A DNA stretch of 64,000 nucleotides from Dryocosmus kuriphilus (Eukaryota; Arthropoda; Insecta; Hymenoptera; Cynipidae): NCBI GenBank assembly GCA_038277395.1, contig CM076189.1, forward strand, positions 84,557,421 through 84,621,420, in the 5' to 3' direction. Made by a program: the position numbers and the translations under genes. Positions 43,840-54,419 of this stretch are shown here, piece by piece. Each line of letters begins with the position of its first letter. Positions within the stretch are counted from its first letter, which is position 1. The notes below the pieces were generated by a model. It did no database searches. It was not told the origin of the DNA and saw nothing but the letters and a program-made list of their open reading frames with translations.

Positions 43840-46800
43840 GCCGTTCTCCCTGTTCTGCCCTTAAACGCTCATTATAAGCTCTTTTTCTACAATCCCTAAT
43901 ATGATGCCCCAATTTTTTACAGTAATTACAGATTTATTATTTATTTCTCGTGGAGGTTCATATCGTGGATTTTGTTCAAAATCGATTCTCTGATTTTGTG
44001 GAAAGTATTGATTATTTCTATTGCGGCTATTTGACCCTATTTGCCACTGACCTACATTCCTATACTGATTCTCAGGTGCAGGCTGCTCCCATTGATTTCC
44101 TCTATTCTGTGGGGGGTTTGAATACACCGGTCGGTTGAATGACTGCTCCCCTCGAAGATTTCCCTGCTGTGGAAAATGAGGAGGCGTGTCGTTTCGAACT
44201 CCCCATGGTCTATTTGAACTTGATCTCTGAACTTGTCCTAACTGACGGCAGGTGGGAGCTATACGAGGGCCTACCCAAAAGAAACCGAACTACTTTTGTA
44301 CAAAGTTATTATTTTGATTTTTCTACAAAAAACATTTAATCTCCTTCAAAGTACTCTCCACTGGAGACAATACACTTATCTAATCTTTTATTCCATTGTT
44401 CGAAACATTTTTTAAATTCCTCTTTTGTGATGCTTGACAGCGCCTCCGTCGTTTTTTCCTTCACTTCAGCTACGTCCGCAAAACGCTTTCCTTTCATGTC
44501 CCTTTTCATTCGGGGGAATAAAAAAAAGTCACAGGGGGCTAAATCGGGTAAATAGGGTGGGTGAGGAACAGTGGCCATGCTATTTTTGGTCAAAAATCAG
44601 CGCACAGAAAGAGCTGTGTGAGCAGGGGCGTTGTCGTGGTGGAAAAACCAGTCCCCCGACTGCCACAAATCAGGCCTTTTCCGTCGTAAACTGTTGCGCA
44701 ATCTTTTCAAGACTTCCAGGTAAAATGCCTGATTAACTTCTTCGATGGTCCTTCGTCGACCTTCCAGGATAATTTCACGAATTTTTTTAACGTTTTCGTC
44801 GGTTCGGGCCGTCGAAGGACGTCCAGAGCGAGGTTGGTCGTCAATTGACATTTCTCCACTTTTAAAACGAGAAAACCACTCGAACACTTGAGTTTTTCCC
44901 ATAGCATCATCCTTGTAGGCTGTTTTTAACATTTGAAGAGTTTCTGTGCCCGTTTTTCCAAGCAGGAAGCAAAACCTCACGTTGGCACGCTGATCACGAA
45001 AATCAACCATCACAAAAAGCGACGAGCGCGCAAAGCAACAGTCACAAAAAAATTACACACACCAAATGCAACCTTACACAGTGATAGCAGTTGGCATACT
45101 AACTGGTGAAAAGTGCCTCTACAGGCACCTACCGGCAAAAACCCGGTACTAGAACAACTCCGCTCCCCGCAACATCAGTTCGGTTTCTTTTGGGTTGGCC
45201 CTCGTATGTCCCCTTTTTCCGCATATTTGCCAAAACATAATGGTTTCTTCCTGAGTTATATTTATTTTTGTCAAATTTAAATTATCATTTTTTAAATCCG
45301 GATTTCCGTTATTTTGTGCATTTTTTGGTTTTCCCCTCCCCTTAGAGCGGCTGTTGCTGATAATCGTCGTTCTGCATCTATAGCTGAATTTACTGTATCC
45401 GCAAAAGTTTTGCCTTGGGTTGTCTTATTTTCAATTTCTGGTCTTAAACCACGGATGAAACAGTCAATGATGTCTTTGTTAAATTCATTTGCAAAATTTT
45501 GTTCTAATACACCACTGTCGCTTATTCTATGAGTGTCTGAAATTTTATTACCGATTTCGCAAATTCTAGACGCGTAAGAAATTATATTTTCATTTTCCCA
45601 TTGGTACAAGTTCCCTAGTTCGCCCTGCAATTGGTATACTGACTTATGGGGGGCATAAATTTTCTTTAGTCGATTTATTAACTCTTCAACAGTTTGAAAT
45701 GAACTTCCAGTCACGCATTTTCGCGCTTCACCAATTATTTTTGTTCTTATTAATTTGCCAATGTTAGATTCTACAGCTTTTGGAAGCATTTCTTTGGCTT
45801 CATTACATCCCTCAACAAAATTTTCTAACGGTATATTGTTGCCATTAAACAATGGCACAACCTCCAAAGCATCGCGCAAAGATATAGTGTGATTTTTTGT
45901 GGCGGTTTCAAAAAAGTTTTCATCATTTTTACTCACGGCTGACCGATATTGATTATATTTAGTAGAATCAGATGAAGAAGTGTCGGAGTCAGAATTATTT
46001 TTCATGTTGACTAAGGGTTCAAGGGGTGTTTTAGAGGGTAGAGAATTATAAAAAGGGTTATTAGGATTCTTGAGAGAGTGAGAATTATTGAAACGGGTTA
46101 AATTTGTCAATTGATTCGTTATTGAGATCAGATTTTTTTGAAATATTGAGTGGTAATTGGTAATGTTCAACAGGTTTTGTATCGTTAATTTCAACAATAT
46201 TGGTGTATTTACGGATTCAACAAGTTTAGAGTTTGAGGCAGAAGTATTGTTTTTATTAAATATTTTAATTATTCCGAGTGAGTCAAATGAAAGATCCTTA
46301 CACGTTTGTTCACAATCCTGATTTATTAATGTCCTTCCTTCAGAATCTAAATTTTCTGATAATATATTGCAATTTACTTGAGTAGAATTTATTGGATTTG
46401 TTTCATAAAAAGGATCAGGTATTGTCACTGTTTCTTGATTTTGGTTCTGACTAGAACTAATAATAGTGCTATTTTCAAGATCTAGATTTTGGTGAAATGG
46501 ATTTGATAAATAAATATGGTCTTTTAGTTGTAAAGTCTGGTTTGAAGTTGAAGGAAGAGAGGAAAGATCTTTATTAGGTACTGGGTTCAAATTCAAGGGT
46601 GCTAGAATCGATGAATGGGTATTGGAATGATCAGGTACTCTTTCAGAGGGAGAATCAATACTAGAATCAGATTTTTCAGTAGACCCTGATTCTAGAGGCT
46701 CAGAATTAACACCAGTAAAAGCGACTGACTTATTAATTTTTTCCGTTTGGCTTGGTTTTCTTTTAGAAATTTTTAAAGGTATATTACTAAGTTCGTCAAC

Positions 46801-46878
46801 GACCGTTTTTAATTCAGGGTTAATTTTTACTTGACTGCGTGTAATTCGCTCTGAATTGATTTCATCTACACCAGACAT
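43840..46878 (-). pseudogene. gag: Gag (broken; interrupted by mariner)
   Basis: 46,878-45,292 is one frame of 528 residues: a long Ser/Asn-rich, low-complexity N-terminal half, then a capsid domain at about residues 330-500 with VVPLFNGNN, ELINRLKKIYAPHKS and YQLQGELGNLYQWENENIIS. After a frame change the nucleocapsid part begins; a mariner at 44,264-45,204 has inserted right after CGKRGH in the first zinc knuckle. Beyond it, 44,127-43,861 continues (NPPQNRGNQ...). A one-base shift leads to a second knuckle, CNYCKKLGHHIRDC, at about 43,880-43,925. Gag forms the particle shell and binds RNA. Three breaks make it non-functional. Confidence 0.8.
44264..45204 (-). mobile_element. Mariner element, internally deleted (second family)
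   Basis: Ends CGAGGGCCTACCCAAAAGAA and, on the other strand at the right, CGAGGGCCAACCCAAAAGAA, with TA on both sides (44,262-44,263; 45,205-45,206). Length 941 bp. Transposase on the minus strand: 45,013-44,597 has the N-terminal helix-turn-helix region, QPRSGRPSTART, then jumps to AFYLEVLKRLRNSLRRKRPD and HHDNAPAHTA. 44,593-44,336 has PPYLPDLAPCDFFLFPRMKR and the C-terminus. The jump removes the first catalytic Asp region, and a stop separates the two frames. It differs in sequence from the mariner at 15,726. Confidence 0.9.
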
Positions 46879-47236
46879 TTCGTTTAATTTCGATAATCAT
46901 TATTAAAAACTCTTTTTTTTTATATTTGATTAATGTGTCAAAATATGTTTATGTCGCAAACCTGCCTTATAGAAAAACCTAGTCAAAATTTCTGTTTTTC
47001 CAAATGAAATTTTGATTTTCGTACCACGAGCAAATTTTTTAAATTAAACCTCAATATATTTTTCACTGCACAGACAAAATATTTAATATTATACGAGTAT
47101 TCCACTTGTTCACTTCTTATTAAGTAACAATATATACATATAATTGGTCAATTTATAGGGAAACCGGTCTATCAGTCTCAATACACATATCTCTTTTAAA
47201 TATTTTAAACAAAAATCTTATTCAATGGCTTGTGGT
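46879..47236 (-). other. 5' leader of the retroelement
   Basis: AT-rich sequence of 358 bases between the primer-binding site and the gag start codon. It would hold packaging signals; none can be named from the sequence. No open frame. Confidence 0.6.
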
Positions 47237-47254
47237 TTCCCGGCCGATGCACCA
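47237..47254 (-). promoter_or_regulatory. Primer-binding site for tRNA-Gly(GCC)
   Basis: On the minus strand TGGTGCATCGGCCGGGAA is complementary to the 3' 18 bases (with CCA) of conserved metazoan tRNA-Gly(GCC). It lies 13 bases inside the end of the 5' LTR, an unusually wide gap. Priming by a glycine tRNA fits the orientation of all element genes. Confidence 0.8.
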
Positions 47255-48652
47255 GAATAATTGGCTATGTTACGTCATAGAAGACATAATGTTCACAATT
47301 AGTTCCCTAATTTCCTCGATTTTACTCACCAGGGAGTAGGGACGAGGACAAGCCAAGAAGAAGATCTCGATTTGAATATGATGATTTTATTATAATTTAC
47401 AATAAGGGTTGCAGATAAGAGTTGAGATGAATGTGATAGACCAGTGGGCAGTTCCTTCCTTTTATCAAGTCTGTTCTGAAAAGAATGAGACTTGTGAGTT
47501 TTGATATTGCCGGAAGGTGATTATAAAATAGTTAAATAGTAACTCACCGGACTTATAGTGGTAGCTCTGTGTAGCGCAGGTATGTGAAAACTGTCATGCC
47601 CTATTCGTAGAGGAAGATAGAGGCAGCGCACAGTGGTTAAAAATTGGAATTTACCCTTCATAATCGGCTACAGGTCGTATTTCTTGACCGATTTGGATGT
47701 TTTTTTTTTTGAAATTCTCAGCATAAAATTCTTAAGAGAACTGTCGATTTCGATTTTTTAATTTTTTCCACAGAGCAACAATATATAAACAAATATAGTG
47801 ACAAAATGGGCAATTTCAAATTTCTGAGTTTTTATCTCACGAAAAAATATATATAAAAACTCACTATCAGTCTGACTTATTGCCCATGCATTCATAGAAC
47901 AGAATTAAATCAATAAACATTTAACTTAATTATTATAAACAATTTTTATAAACAAATTTCTATGAGTGCTTTTTTTTCATAGAAAAAAATTTTTTCTTTA
48001 CGATAATTGCAAGTAGATTCCATAAGAGTCATATATGGTAACAAAAAGTTAGCATTAGTTAATAATTAACATTTTTATAAACAATTTTATAAACAAATTC
48101 TTCATAATTGAGATTTTCTCACAGTAAAAGTCATTTTTTTCTGGCCGAAAGTGATTCATAGTCCTCTTTAGAAACATTTATATACTGTAATTGTTATAAA
48201 TAAACAATATAAATTGTTAATAACAATTAAATTAAACAATCCCCCCAATCGGTCGTTTTATGGTGGAAATAAATGGGATTTTCTTTAATTATTATAATAA
48301 TTAATTAGAGTGACATTTGTTGCGATGACTAACCAACAAAATTAAGCAATAAATAATTTACAAGATTGTTATAAACAATTTTATAACTAAAATTTTTCAT
48401 TTTCTATGGTAAAAAGGACAGCTTTCCACTGAAATAATCGGCAATAAAGTGACAGTTGTTGCAAAATTCAATGTGGAGCATTAGATAATAACTTGTGTAA
48501 TTGTTATTAACAATTTTTGCAAAAATCGTATTGTATTGCTATAAGAAACTTAGTATAAATTAATTGCCATCGTCAACGAAATTAGAATTCAGAACATAGA
48601 ATTTAGAAAATAGTTCATGAATTCCTGGATTCGAATTTTGCAATTAATTTAT

Positions 48653-50596
48653 CTAGTTCTTGGTCAGTTCAACTTCAACTTTTTCCCATTCAGGCTTCAA
48701 GGATGCAATAAAAAGATCTGAAGACTCAAGAAGTTTGTGAATCAAGTCTTCCATAGTATGCAATCGAGACATTTTTCGAGTATTAAATTGTCGAATGTAT
48801 TTAATATCCTTGTTCCTGGCTTCGGAAGCTTCTTCGGAATACATGCCGATTGGCAGCATAAAATTCTCCATAATCTTTCCCCCATGTATAAGAATTTTGT
48901 GAACTGAAGAAGGCATATAGTACCAGGGATATAAGCTCACATACAGTTTTGCTGCACTAAAAGCATACTCTTCAAAGAAGAGAGGGGGGATTTTCCTTCT
49001 ACTAGCCAGCATCTGCAATATGTTTCTAAACATCTTAATGAGTTCTCTATTAACTCCTGTTATTTCTGCGGTTTTGTCAACGTCTGAGAAAAACCTGCGA
49101 GCCGTATTACCACAATTAGAATTGCCAGATCCTTGACTTGGTTGATCAATTATCAAACCCATTTTTCTTTGAAAGTCGTTGCAAATTCTTTTCTTATCTT
49201 CTTGCATCATTTCTTTATCCTCCTTCATGGATACACTCCATTTGCAGACTCTTAGCCGATAAGCAATGTGGAGTATACACTCCATGAATCGTATCCAGGC
49301 ATGTAAAGTCGAAAGACCAAACTCAAAATTGGAGCTGATTACTTTCTTCTGCTTTACACGGTCTAAGTCATTCATTTGAGATGGTGTCGCTCTGCAAATG
49401 TAGCAAGTAGAAGATGATGGTGTATCAGTGAGAGCTGTGCAAACTTTTCCATCCAACATCGTCAACTTCATTTCCGTTGTAACTGTGTACACGCCATTAG
49501 TCGTACTAATTGTTGTGGGTCTAAGATTTTGAACTTGAGTCTTAATATTTTTAATTTCTGCTTTAGTCAATTCCTTTGTTTCCTTTGCATACTTAATCAT
49601 TATAGGTATGCATCGTTTTGGCGAGGAACTATGAGGATTCATCCAAACTGTTTCTTCTGTGTCCTTTACTTTTAACAATATTGGCACCATTGATGCTGTA
49701 AATAACGAGTCATCAGTCAAGTTATTGTTATTGAACTTCTGATTGTATTTTGCTTCAGTTGAAAGTCCATCAATGCCGTACTTAACTTCAAAGTCCAAAT
49801 AAGTTATCTTCAATCTGTTCTCTGAAGCTGGAAGACATAAGTTAGGATCTTTAAAAAGTCGTTGAATTGTGTGATCAATAAGAGACTGAATCGCAATCGT
49901 GGCTCCTTCTTCCGAAATTTGAATATTTGCAGGATAGCAATCTTTTTTAACTTCTATTAATTTCGGATAGATAGGATAAATGTCAGCCTTTCTAGTTTTA
50001 GCCTGTGAATGGATTGTTTCATACTGAAACTTTGATAGCCTGGCCTGTTGCATTAAAGCCAAAGCTTCTTCTGAAGAGTATGAGACATATGGTTCGCATT
50101 CAGATTTATCTGAAATGTTGAAATGTTCAGTTTCTTCAGATTTTAAAAGAGCGAGTATTTCATTTGCAGTTTTTTTTCTCCCACTCTTTCGTAAATTGCG
50201 CAGAAATGCATCCTGTATTTCAACAGCCGTGAAACACTCTTCAATGGACATTAATTTCCGCCTCTTTGTCGCAGAAGAAGCATCCTCAAACTTTATACTC
50301 GAAGTCTTCCTTCCTCCTTTTGATTTTGTCTCAGAAAATGAAACTAAAAAATCAGTGCTTAGCCACTTTTCGAACCTTTTTTCAAAGTGACTTTTTGTGC
50401 TTAAAGATTCTTTCCATTTTTTCTGAAATACTGGCAAGAAATATAGCTTCAAATTATTAGCTACTATTTTTAAGCGCTCAGGATCAAGACTGTACTCAGT
50501 TTGTATGAAATTTAACAAACTTTGTACGTTGTCAGTACCCTTATTAGTAATAAGAATATCAGAAAGGACTTTCTTACGTACTCTAAGAGTATCCAT
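48653..50596 (-). CDS. Transib transposase (RAG1-related), intact
   Basis: 647 residues, one open frame. The catalytic triad is readable: D276 in YGIDGLS, D382 in MLDGKVC and E592 in SEARNKD. Zinc ligands C398/C401 (CYIC) and H566/H571 (VHKILIH) match the RAG1 core pattern. Other family blocks are FGLSTLHAWIRFMECILH (424-441), GNTARRFF (496-503) and YPWYYMPSSVHK. The N-terminal ~150 residues are Lys/Ser-rich and unlike anything I recognise. The enzyme would nick beside CACAGTG at each terminus and form hairpin intermediates, as for Transib/RAG. With intact frame and matching termini, this copy may be active or recently so. The start was chosen at the first ATG of the frame. Confidence 0.9.
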   Translation of the reverse strand: MDTLRVRKKVLSDILITNKGTDNVQSLLNFIQTEYSLDPERLKIVANNLKLYFLPVFQKKWKESLSTKSHFEKRFEKWLSTDFLVSFSETKSKGGRKTSSIKFEDASSATKRRKLMSIEECFTAVEIQDAFLRNLRKSGRKKTANEILALLKSEETEHFNISDKSECEPYVSYSSEEALALMQQARLSKFQYETIHSQAKTRKADIYPIYPKLIEVKKDCYPANIQISEEGATIAIQSLIDHTIQRLFKDPNLCLPASENRLKITYLDFEVKYGIDGLSTEAKYNQKFNNNNLTDDSLFTASMVPILLKVKDTEETVWMNPHSSSPKRCIPIMIKYAKETKELTKAEIKNIKTQVQNLRPTTISTTNGVYTVTTEMKLTMLDGKVCTALTDTPSSSTCYICRATPSQMNDLDRVKQKKVISSNFEFGLSTLHAWIRFMECILHIAYRLRVCKWSVSMKEDKEMMQEDKKRICNDFQRKMGLIIDQPSQGSGNSNCGNTARRFFSDVDKTAEITGVNRELIKMFRNILQMLASRRKIPPLFFEEYAFSAAKLYVSLYPWYYMPSSVHKILIHGGKIMENFMLPIGMYSEEASEARNKDIKYIRQFNTRKMSRLHTMEDLIHKLLESSDLFIASLKPEWEKVEVELTKN

Positions 50597-50884
50597 AATG
50601 AAAACTGATTACCAACAACAAAAAAAAAGAAAACAAAAGCAGAAAACAAAGGAACAAAACAAAATAATAAAACAATAATAAAGAAAATAATAATAAGAGA
50701 GTAATACTCAATGGTACAAACCTGCGCAAAATACGTTTAAATGATGCCGAAAGCAAATCATATAAAGGTAATTTGACCGCAACCCCTTTTACTTTTATAA
50801 AGTAAAAGCCTAACTTCTCTTGTGAGAGCTCCTGCTGCGCTGCGAGACATCCACCTAGCGGTGAATTACATAACCACCATTAGA

Positions 50885-50995
50885 TTTGATTAGAATAGAA
50901 TAGATTATATTAGATTAGATTAGATTAGATTAGATCAGATTAGATTAGATAAGTTTAGATTTGATTTGATTAGATTAGATTATACTGGATTAACA
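50885..50995. repeat. Imperfect TTAGA/GATTA pentanucleotide repeat
   Basis: Some twenty copies of AGATT-like words with a few T/C changes, in the leader between the Transib arm and its transposase start. Confidence 0.8.
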
Positions 50996-52408
50996 AGATT
51001 GTTATAGACAATTTGTTATGAAAATTGTTAATAACAATTACACAAGTTATTATCTAATGCTCCACATTGAATTTTGCAACAACTGTCACTTTATTGCCGA
51101 TTATTTCAGTGGAAAGCTGTCCTTTTTACCATAGAAAATGAAAAATTTTAGTTATAAAATTGTTTATAACAATCTTGTAAATTATTTATTGCTTAATTTT
51201 GTTGGTTAGTCATCGCAACAAATGTCACTCTAATTAATTATCATAATAATTAAAGAAAATCCCATTTATTTCCACCATAAAACGACCGATTGGGGGGATT
51301 GTTTAATTTAATTGTTATTAACAATTTATATTGTTTATTTATAACACTTACAGTATATAAATGTTTCTAAAGAGGACTATGAATCACTTTCGGCCAGAAA
51401 AATGACTTTTACTGTGAGAAAATCTCAATTATGAAGAATTTGTTTATAAAATTGTTTATAAAAATGTTAATTATTAACTAATGCTAACTTTTTGTTACCA
51501 AATATGACTCTTATGGAATCTACTTGCAATTATCGTAAAGAAAAAATTTTTTTCTATGAAAAAAAAAGCACTCATAGAAATTTGTTTATAAAAATTGTTT
51601 ATAATAATTAAGTTAAATATTTATTGATTTAATTCTGTTCTATGAATGCATGGGCAATAATTCAGACTGATAATGAGTTTTTATATATACTTTTTCGTGA
51701 GATAAAAATTCAGAAATTTGAAATTGCCCATTTTGTCACTATATTTGTTTATATATTGTTGCTCTGTGAAAAAAATTAAAAAATCGAAATCCACAGTTCT
51801 CTTAAGAATTTTATGCTGAGAATTTCAAAAAAAAAAAACATCCAAATCGGTCAAGAAATACGACCTGTAGCCGATTATGAAGGGTAAATTCCAATTTTTA
51901 ACCACTGTGCAGCGCCCCGATGGAAATGGCCAGGTGTTGATGAATGAATGTTGGTAAAAGAACCAGCACACGGTCACTAAAGACTGCAGCAGAATACCGG
52001 TCCGAAATAAGATCGTGATCGACTGCTTGATGAATACCCGGGTTGAAGAAGAGAAAGATCGTGGCCGACTGCGTAAAGTTAAGGATTGAGATGGAAAACT
52101 GAACTGGGGCTCTAAAAGCCTCGCGCCACTGGTTTTTATATGTCCGAATTGGTATCCAGAGCAACATTTTTTGCCTGCCCGTTGGCATAGTGTCGTCATG
52201 TACATTTTGTCACCCATAGCATCTCCTTGTCTCTGTCTTTCGCCCCCCTTATCCCGTAACAATGAGCACTCGGTGTAGCCCTAGCAACCTAGTGACCATC
52301 GGGTTGCTAGGAAAACTCAATCGATTGATACAATACAGATATTATAATGAAAAATATTAATAATATTATATTATGTTAATAATTATTACGATGGTCACGT
52401 GACGCAAA

Positions 52409-52710
52409 TATGGAAAGTTCTGAAATCTGAGAAAATCAATATTGGTTCTTAGACTCTATTTTTTAAAAGAATTTATAACTTTATTCTTAGATAGAATAAT
52501 AAAAGGCATTCTATTTTGAAATGCTCATTCTCATAAGTAATCAAAACAAAGACTATTGAAAAAATATTTTTAAGCATTCATGCTTTAACATTAAATTGTG
52601 TAATCTTAAAACATACTCAAAGCTGTAAATTTAAAGATTGAATTGAAATTGAAATCTTCCAAAATCAGATAATCTCCGAACGGGGAAGAATAAAAATATT
52701 TATCTGAAAT
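52409..52710 (+). pseudogene. Promoter copy 5, downstream half, lacking exon 1
   Basis: Continues after the retroelement with TATGGAAAG, ATCTGAGAAA, GACTCTATTTTT and AATAAAAGGCATTC. Like copy 3, it then jumps to TATTTTGAAATGCTC and the TTTAACATTAAATTGTGTAATC region. TATA box and exon 1 are missing, and the deletion join is the same as in copy 3, so the two share it by descent. Confidence 0.45.
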
Positions 52711-52961
52711 AGGCAGAATAAGCGCACTTTATCTGCCCGCGAAGCGGCAGTAAAATGGCACTTTATTATACCGCGACGAGCGGCACGTAAAGTACGGCGG
52801 GGGAAGTGAGAGAATGCAAGAGAGAAAGAGAAAGATGCATACGCGCTCAGTGAGAGAGAGGGAGAGAAATAGAGAGAGGAGAGATACAATACTTTACGCG
52901 GCACAATTAAGCGCTATTTTACTCCCACTTCTTGGACAAATAAATTGCGCTTACTCTGCCT
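52711..52961. mobile_element. 251-bp MITE with AGGCAGA termini
   Basis: Left end AGGCAGAATAAGCGCA and right end (other strand) AGGCAGAGTAAGCGCA, with AAT on both sides (52,708-52,710; 52,962-52,964). GC-richer than its surroundings, with an internal GA-rich run (52,825-52,890). A three-base duplication suggests a PIF/Harbinger-type mobiliser. The open frame at 52,665-52,904 translates the GA run and is not a gene. Confidence 0.55.
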
Positions 52962-53137
52962 AATTCAGACAAAGCATCATATGCACCACATAATGTTCTA
53001 TTTTTTCTTTCATATTTTCGTTGGTTTCCCTAATTCTCTAATTTATAAAGCTTCTCTCAAATGTATAAAGTTGTCTAACTTTCTAAATTCCTAAACTTCT
53101 ACATTACTAAAATTTCGAAAGTTGAGTTATTGAGTTG

Positions 53138-53630
53138 AGTGAAATATGTTATGAAATATAAGGAAAACCACTTTTCAGCAAAACTGTGCAAGATACGAGA
53201 AAGTATTAACAAGCAGAATTGTTCACCTTGGAAAAAGCTATAAAATTTATTCATGAGACTCATCGTTTTACTTTTAGGAATCGAAATCCTGTATTGTGAA
53301 AATTTGGAAAATCACAAAAGAACTTTACCAATCTACAATGTCTTTTAAAAAAATGTAATTATCGAGCGCAAAGCGCGAGTGTCATGATGAGAATGTATTC
53401 CTTAAGGGCGGTAGAGCCTTGAGTAAAATAGTTCCTTTTGGAATTTTTAATTTAAAGGTTTATACGATCCATAAACACCGAGTGCGTAGCGCGAGGTGAA
53501 TAATTTATCGAGCGCGAAGCGCGAGTGACAACTGACACGCGCCCTAGGTGTGCTCATACTTCGCGCGGAGCGCGGCGCGCGAAGAAACAAAAATGAGAAT
53601 GTGCCAGCGAAGCGGGCAGATTTTTATCTT
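53138..53630 (+). mobile_element. Helitron2-like fragment, 5'-truncated
   Basis: Corresponds to the last ~490 bases of unit H1 (7,530-8,024): GAAATATGTTATGAAATATAA, AAGCGCGAGTGTCATGATGA, AGGGCGGTAGAGCC, GC palindromes, and the GCCAGCGAAGCGGGC hairpin then T5 at its end. It ends against a 32-bp minisatellite unit at a run of T. Confidence 0.5.
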
Positions 53631-53639
53631 TCTGAATTT

Positions 53640-53915
53640 CTTTTTGGCCACATTTTTAATTATCCGAATTTTCTATATGGTATTATTTTTATTTTACCGA
53701 ATTGACATTTATCTTAGTCTTCATCTTTCCAAATATTTATTCGACATAATTTTAATTTTTCCGAATCTCCATGTTTAATAATTTTTAATTAACCGAATTC
53801 AATTTCTCGTAGTCCCCGCTCTTCCTAATCATCGTTCGGCATAATTTGTTTTTCTCGGAATTTCTATATTTCATAATTTTTGTCTTACGGGATTACCATT
53901 TGTCGTATTTCTGGA
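53640..53915. repeat. 32-bp minisatellite block
   Basis: About three 96-base higher-order units of the family described at 3,050-5,185. It is cut near 53,915 by purine-rich sequence, and the family resumes at 61,915, so the 8 kb between is an insertion. Confidence 0.65.
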
Positions 53916-54358
53916 CTTCTGGTTCAGGTTCGGTTTGGAATGGACGCGTGCGAGATTAGAAAGTATAAGTGTATGGCTTCAAGGTGAAAAGTGAAAAGTG
54001 AGGGGATGGATAAGTGGGTAAAAGGTAAAGAAAGTTAAGGTTGTCTCGTGGAAGTGAAGGCGAGAGACAGAATTAACTGACGCAAGCAAAAACTGAATAG
54101 AGAAAATTGACACGTGGGAAAGTGAGGTTAGAGTGCCGAATCGGAATGACGAGGAATGAGGTGATGGAGCTAGAGGGGCATGCGCAGAAAGAAAATATGA
54201 AAAGTATTTGAACTTAGAAATTGCGAAGGCTAAGCGGAACAGCAGGAGCAGAAAAGGAAGGTGGTGGTTGTGGAAATTGCTGGCCCGAATAGAAGAGTGG
54301 AAGATAGTGAAGGAACGGAAGGAGAACAGCAACGCGCAGTTCAACTTGGAGGGCATTG
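53916..54358. other. Purine-rich insertion of unknown type, left part
   Basis: Base composition changes abruptly from AT-rich minisatellite to G/A-rich sequence (GTGAAAAGTGAGGGG, GGAAGGTGGTGG). With 60,644-61,910 it forms one insertion of roughly 1.7 kb after removing the Transib. It might be a degraded non-LTR retrotransposon, but no reverse transcriptase motif is seen. Confidence 0.35.
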
Positions 54359-54419
54359 CGCAGTGGGACAGGAGCTCATAAAATTTGGCCAAAGCTAAAG
54401 GTTAAAATTTTCCTAAAAG

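Larger units (their letters stand above)
47629..51909 (-). mobile_element. Transib element 1, 4,281 bp, with ~0.9-kb inverted repeats
   Basis: Both ends start CACAGTGGTTAAAAATTGG, with the 5-bp duplication CAGCG at 47,624-47,628 and 51,910-51,914. The other LTR has the empty site AGGCAGCGCCCAG. Left (47,629 to about 48,518) and right (about 51,023 to 51,909) arms are inverted and nearly identical, far longer than usual for Transib. CACAGTG is the exact V(D)J recombination heptamer, as expected from the known Transib-RAG1 relationship. An intact transposase lies between the arms. Confidence 0.9.
47268..52403 (-). repeat. 5' LTR (interrupted by a Transib element)
   Basis: Matches the 3' LTR on both sides of the Transib insertion, with two copies of the 45-base repeat at about 52,015-52,070. 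On the minus strand it ends GACGTAACA at 47,268. Its outer edge reads GTCACGTGACC, one base shorter than the other LTR, directly against the GCAAA duplication at 52,404-52,408. Confidence 0.85.
26239..52408 (-). mobile_element. Giant Metaviridae (errantivirus-like) LTR retroelement with nested insertions
   Basis: LTRs at 26,244-29,544 and 47,268-52,403 are both split by a DNA transposon. Subtracting those leaves about 895 and 850 bases; the 45-base gap is one extra copy of a short tandem repeat. GCAAA flanks both ends, and the paralogous promoter copies show the empty site TCTAGCAAATACG. Coding genes run on the minus strand: gag, pol, a chuvirus-like glycoprotein, two dsRBD-like ORFs, an F-like envelope. 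The internal part is 17.7 kb (16.8 kb without mariner), very long for the family. LTRs differ at roughly 4% of positions over the first 280 bases that I compared by eye, so the insertion is not recent. Stops and frameshifts make this copy defective. Confidence 0.85.

Noticed and set aside
47629..51909. True V(D)J-type recombination signal
   Set aside because: The heptamer is exact, but no convincing nonamer stands 12 or 23 bases away (AATTTACCC at 12 matches poorly), so it is a Transib terminus only.
26239..52408. Integrated polydnavirus segment or endogenous chuvirus
   Set aside because: LTRs, primer site, polypurine tract and gag-pol show a retroelement. Only the glycoprotein looks chuvirus-like; no L polymerase or nucleoprotein is present, and no polydnavirus genes or excision repeats were recognised.
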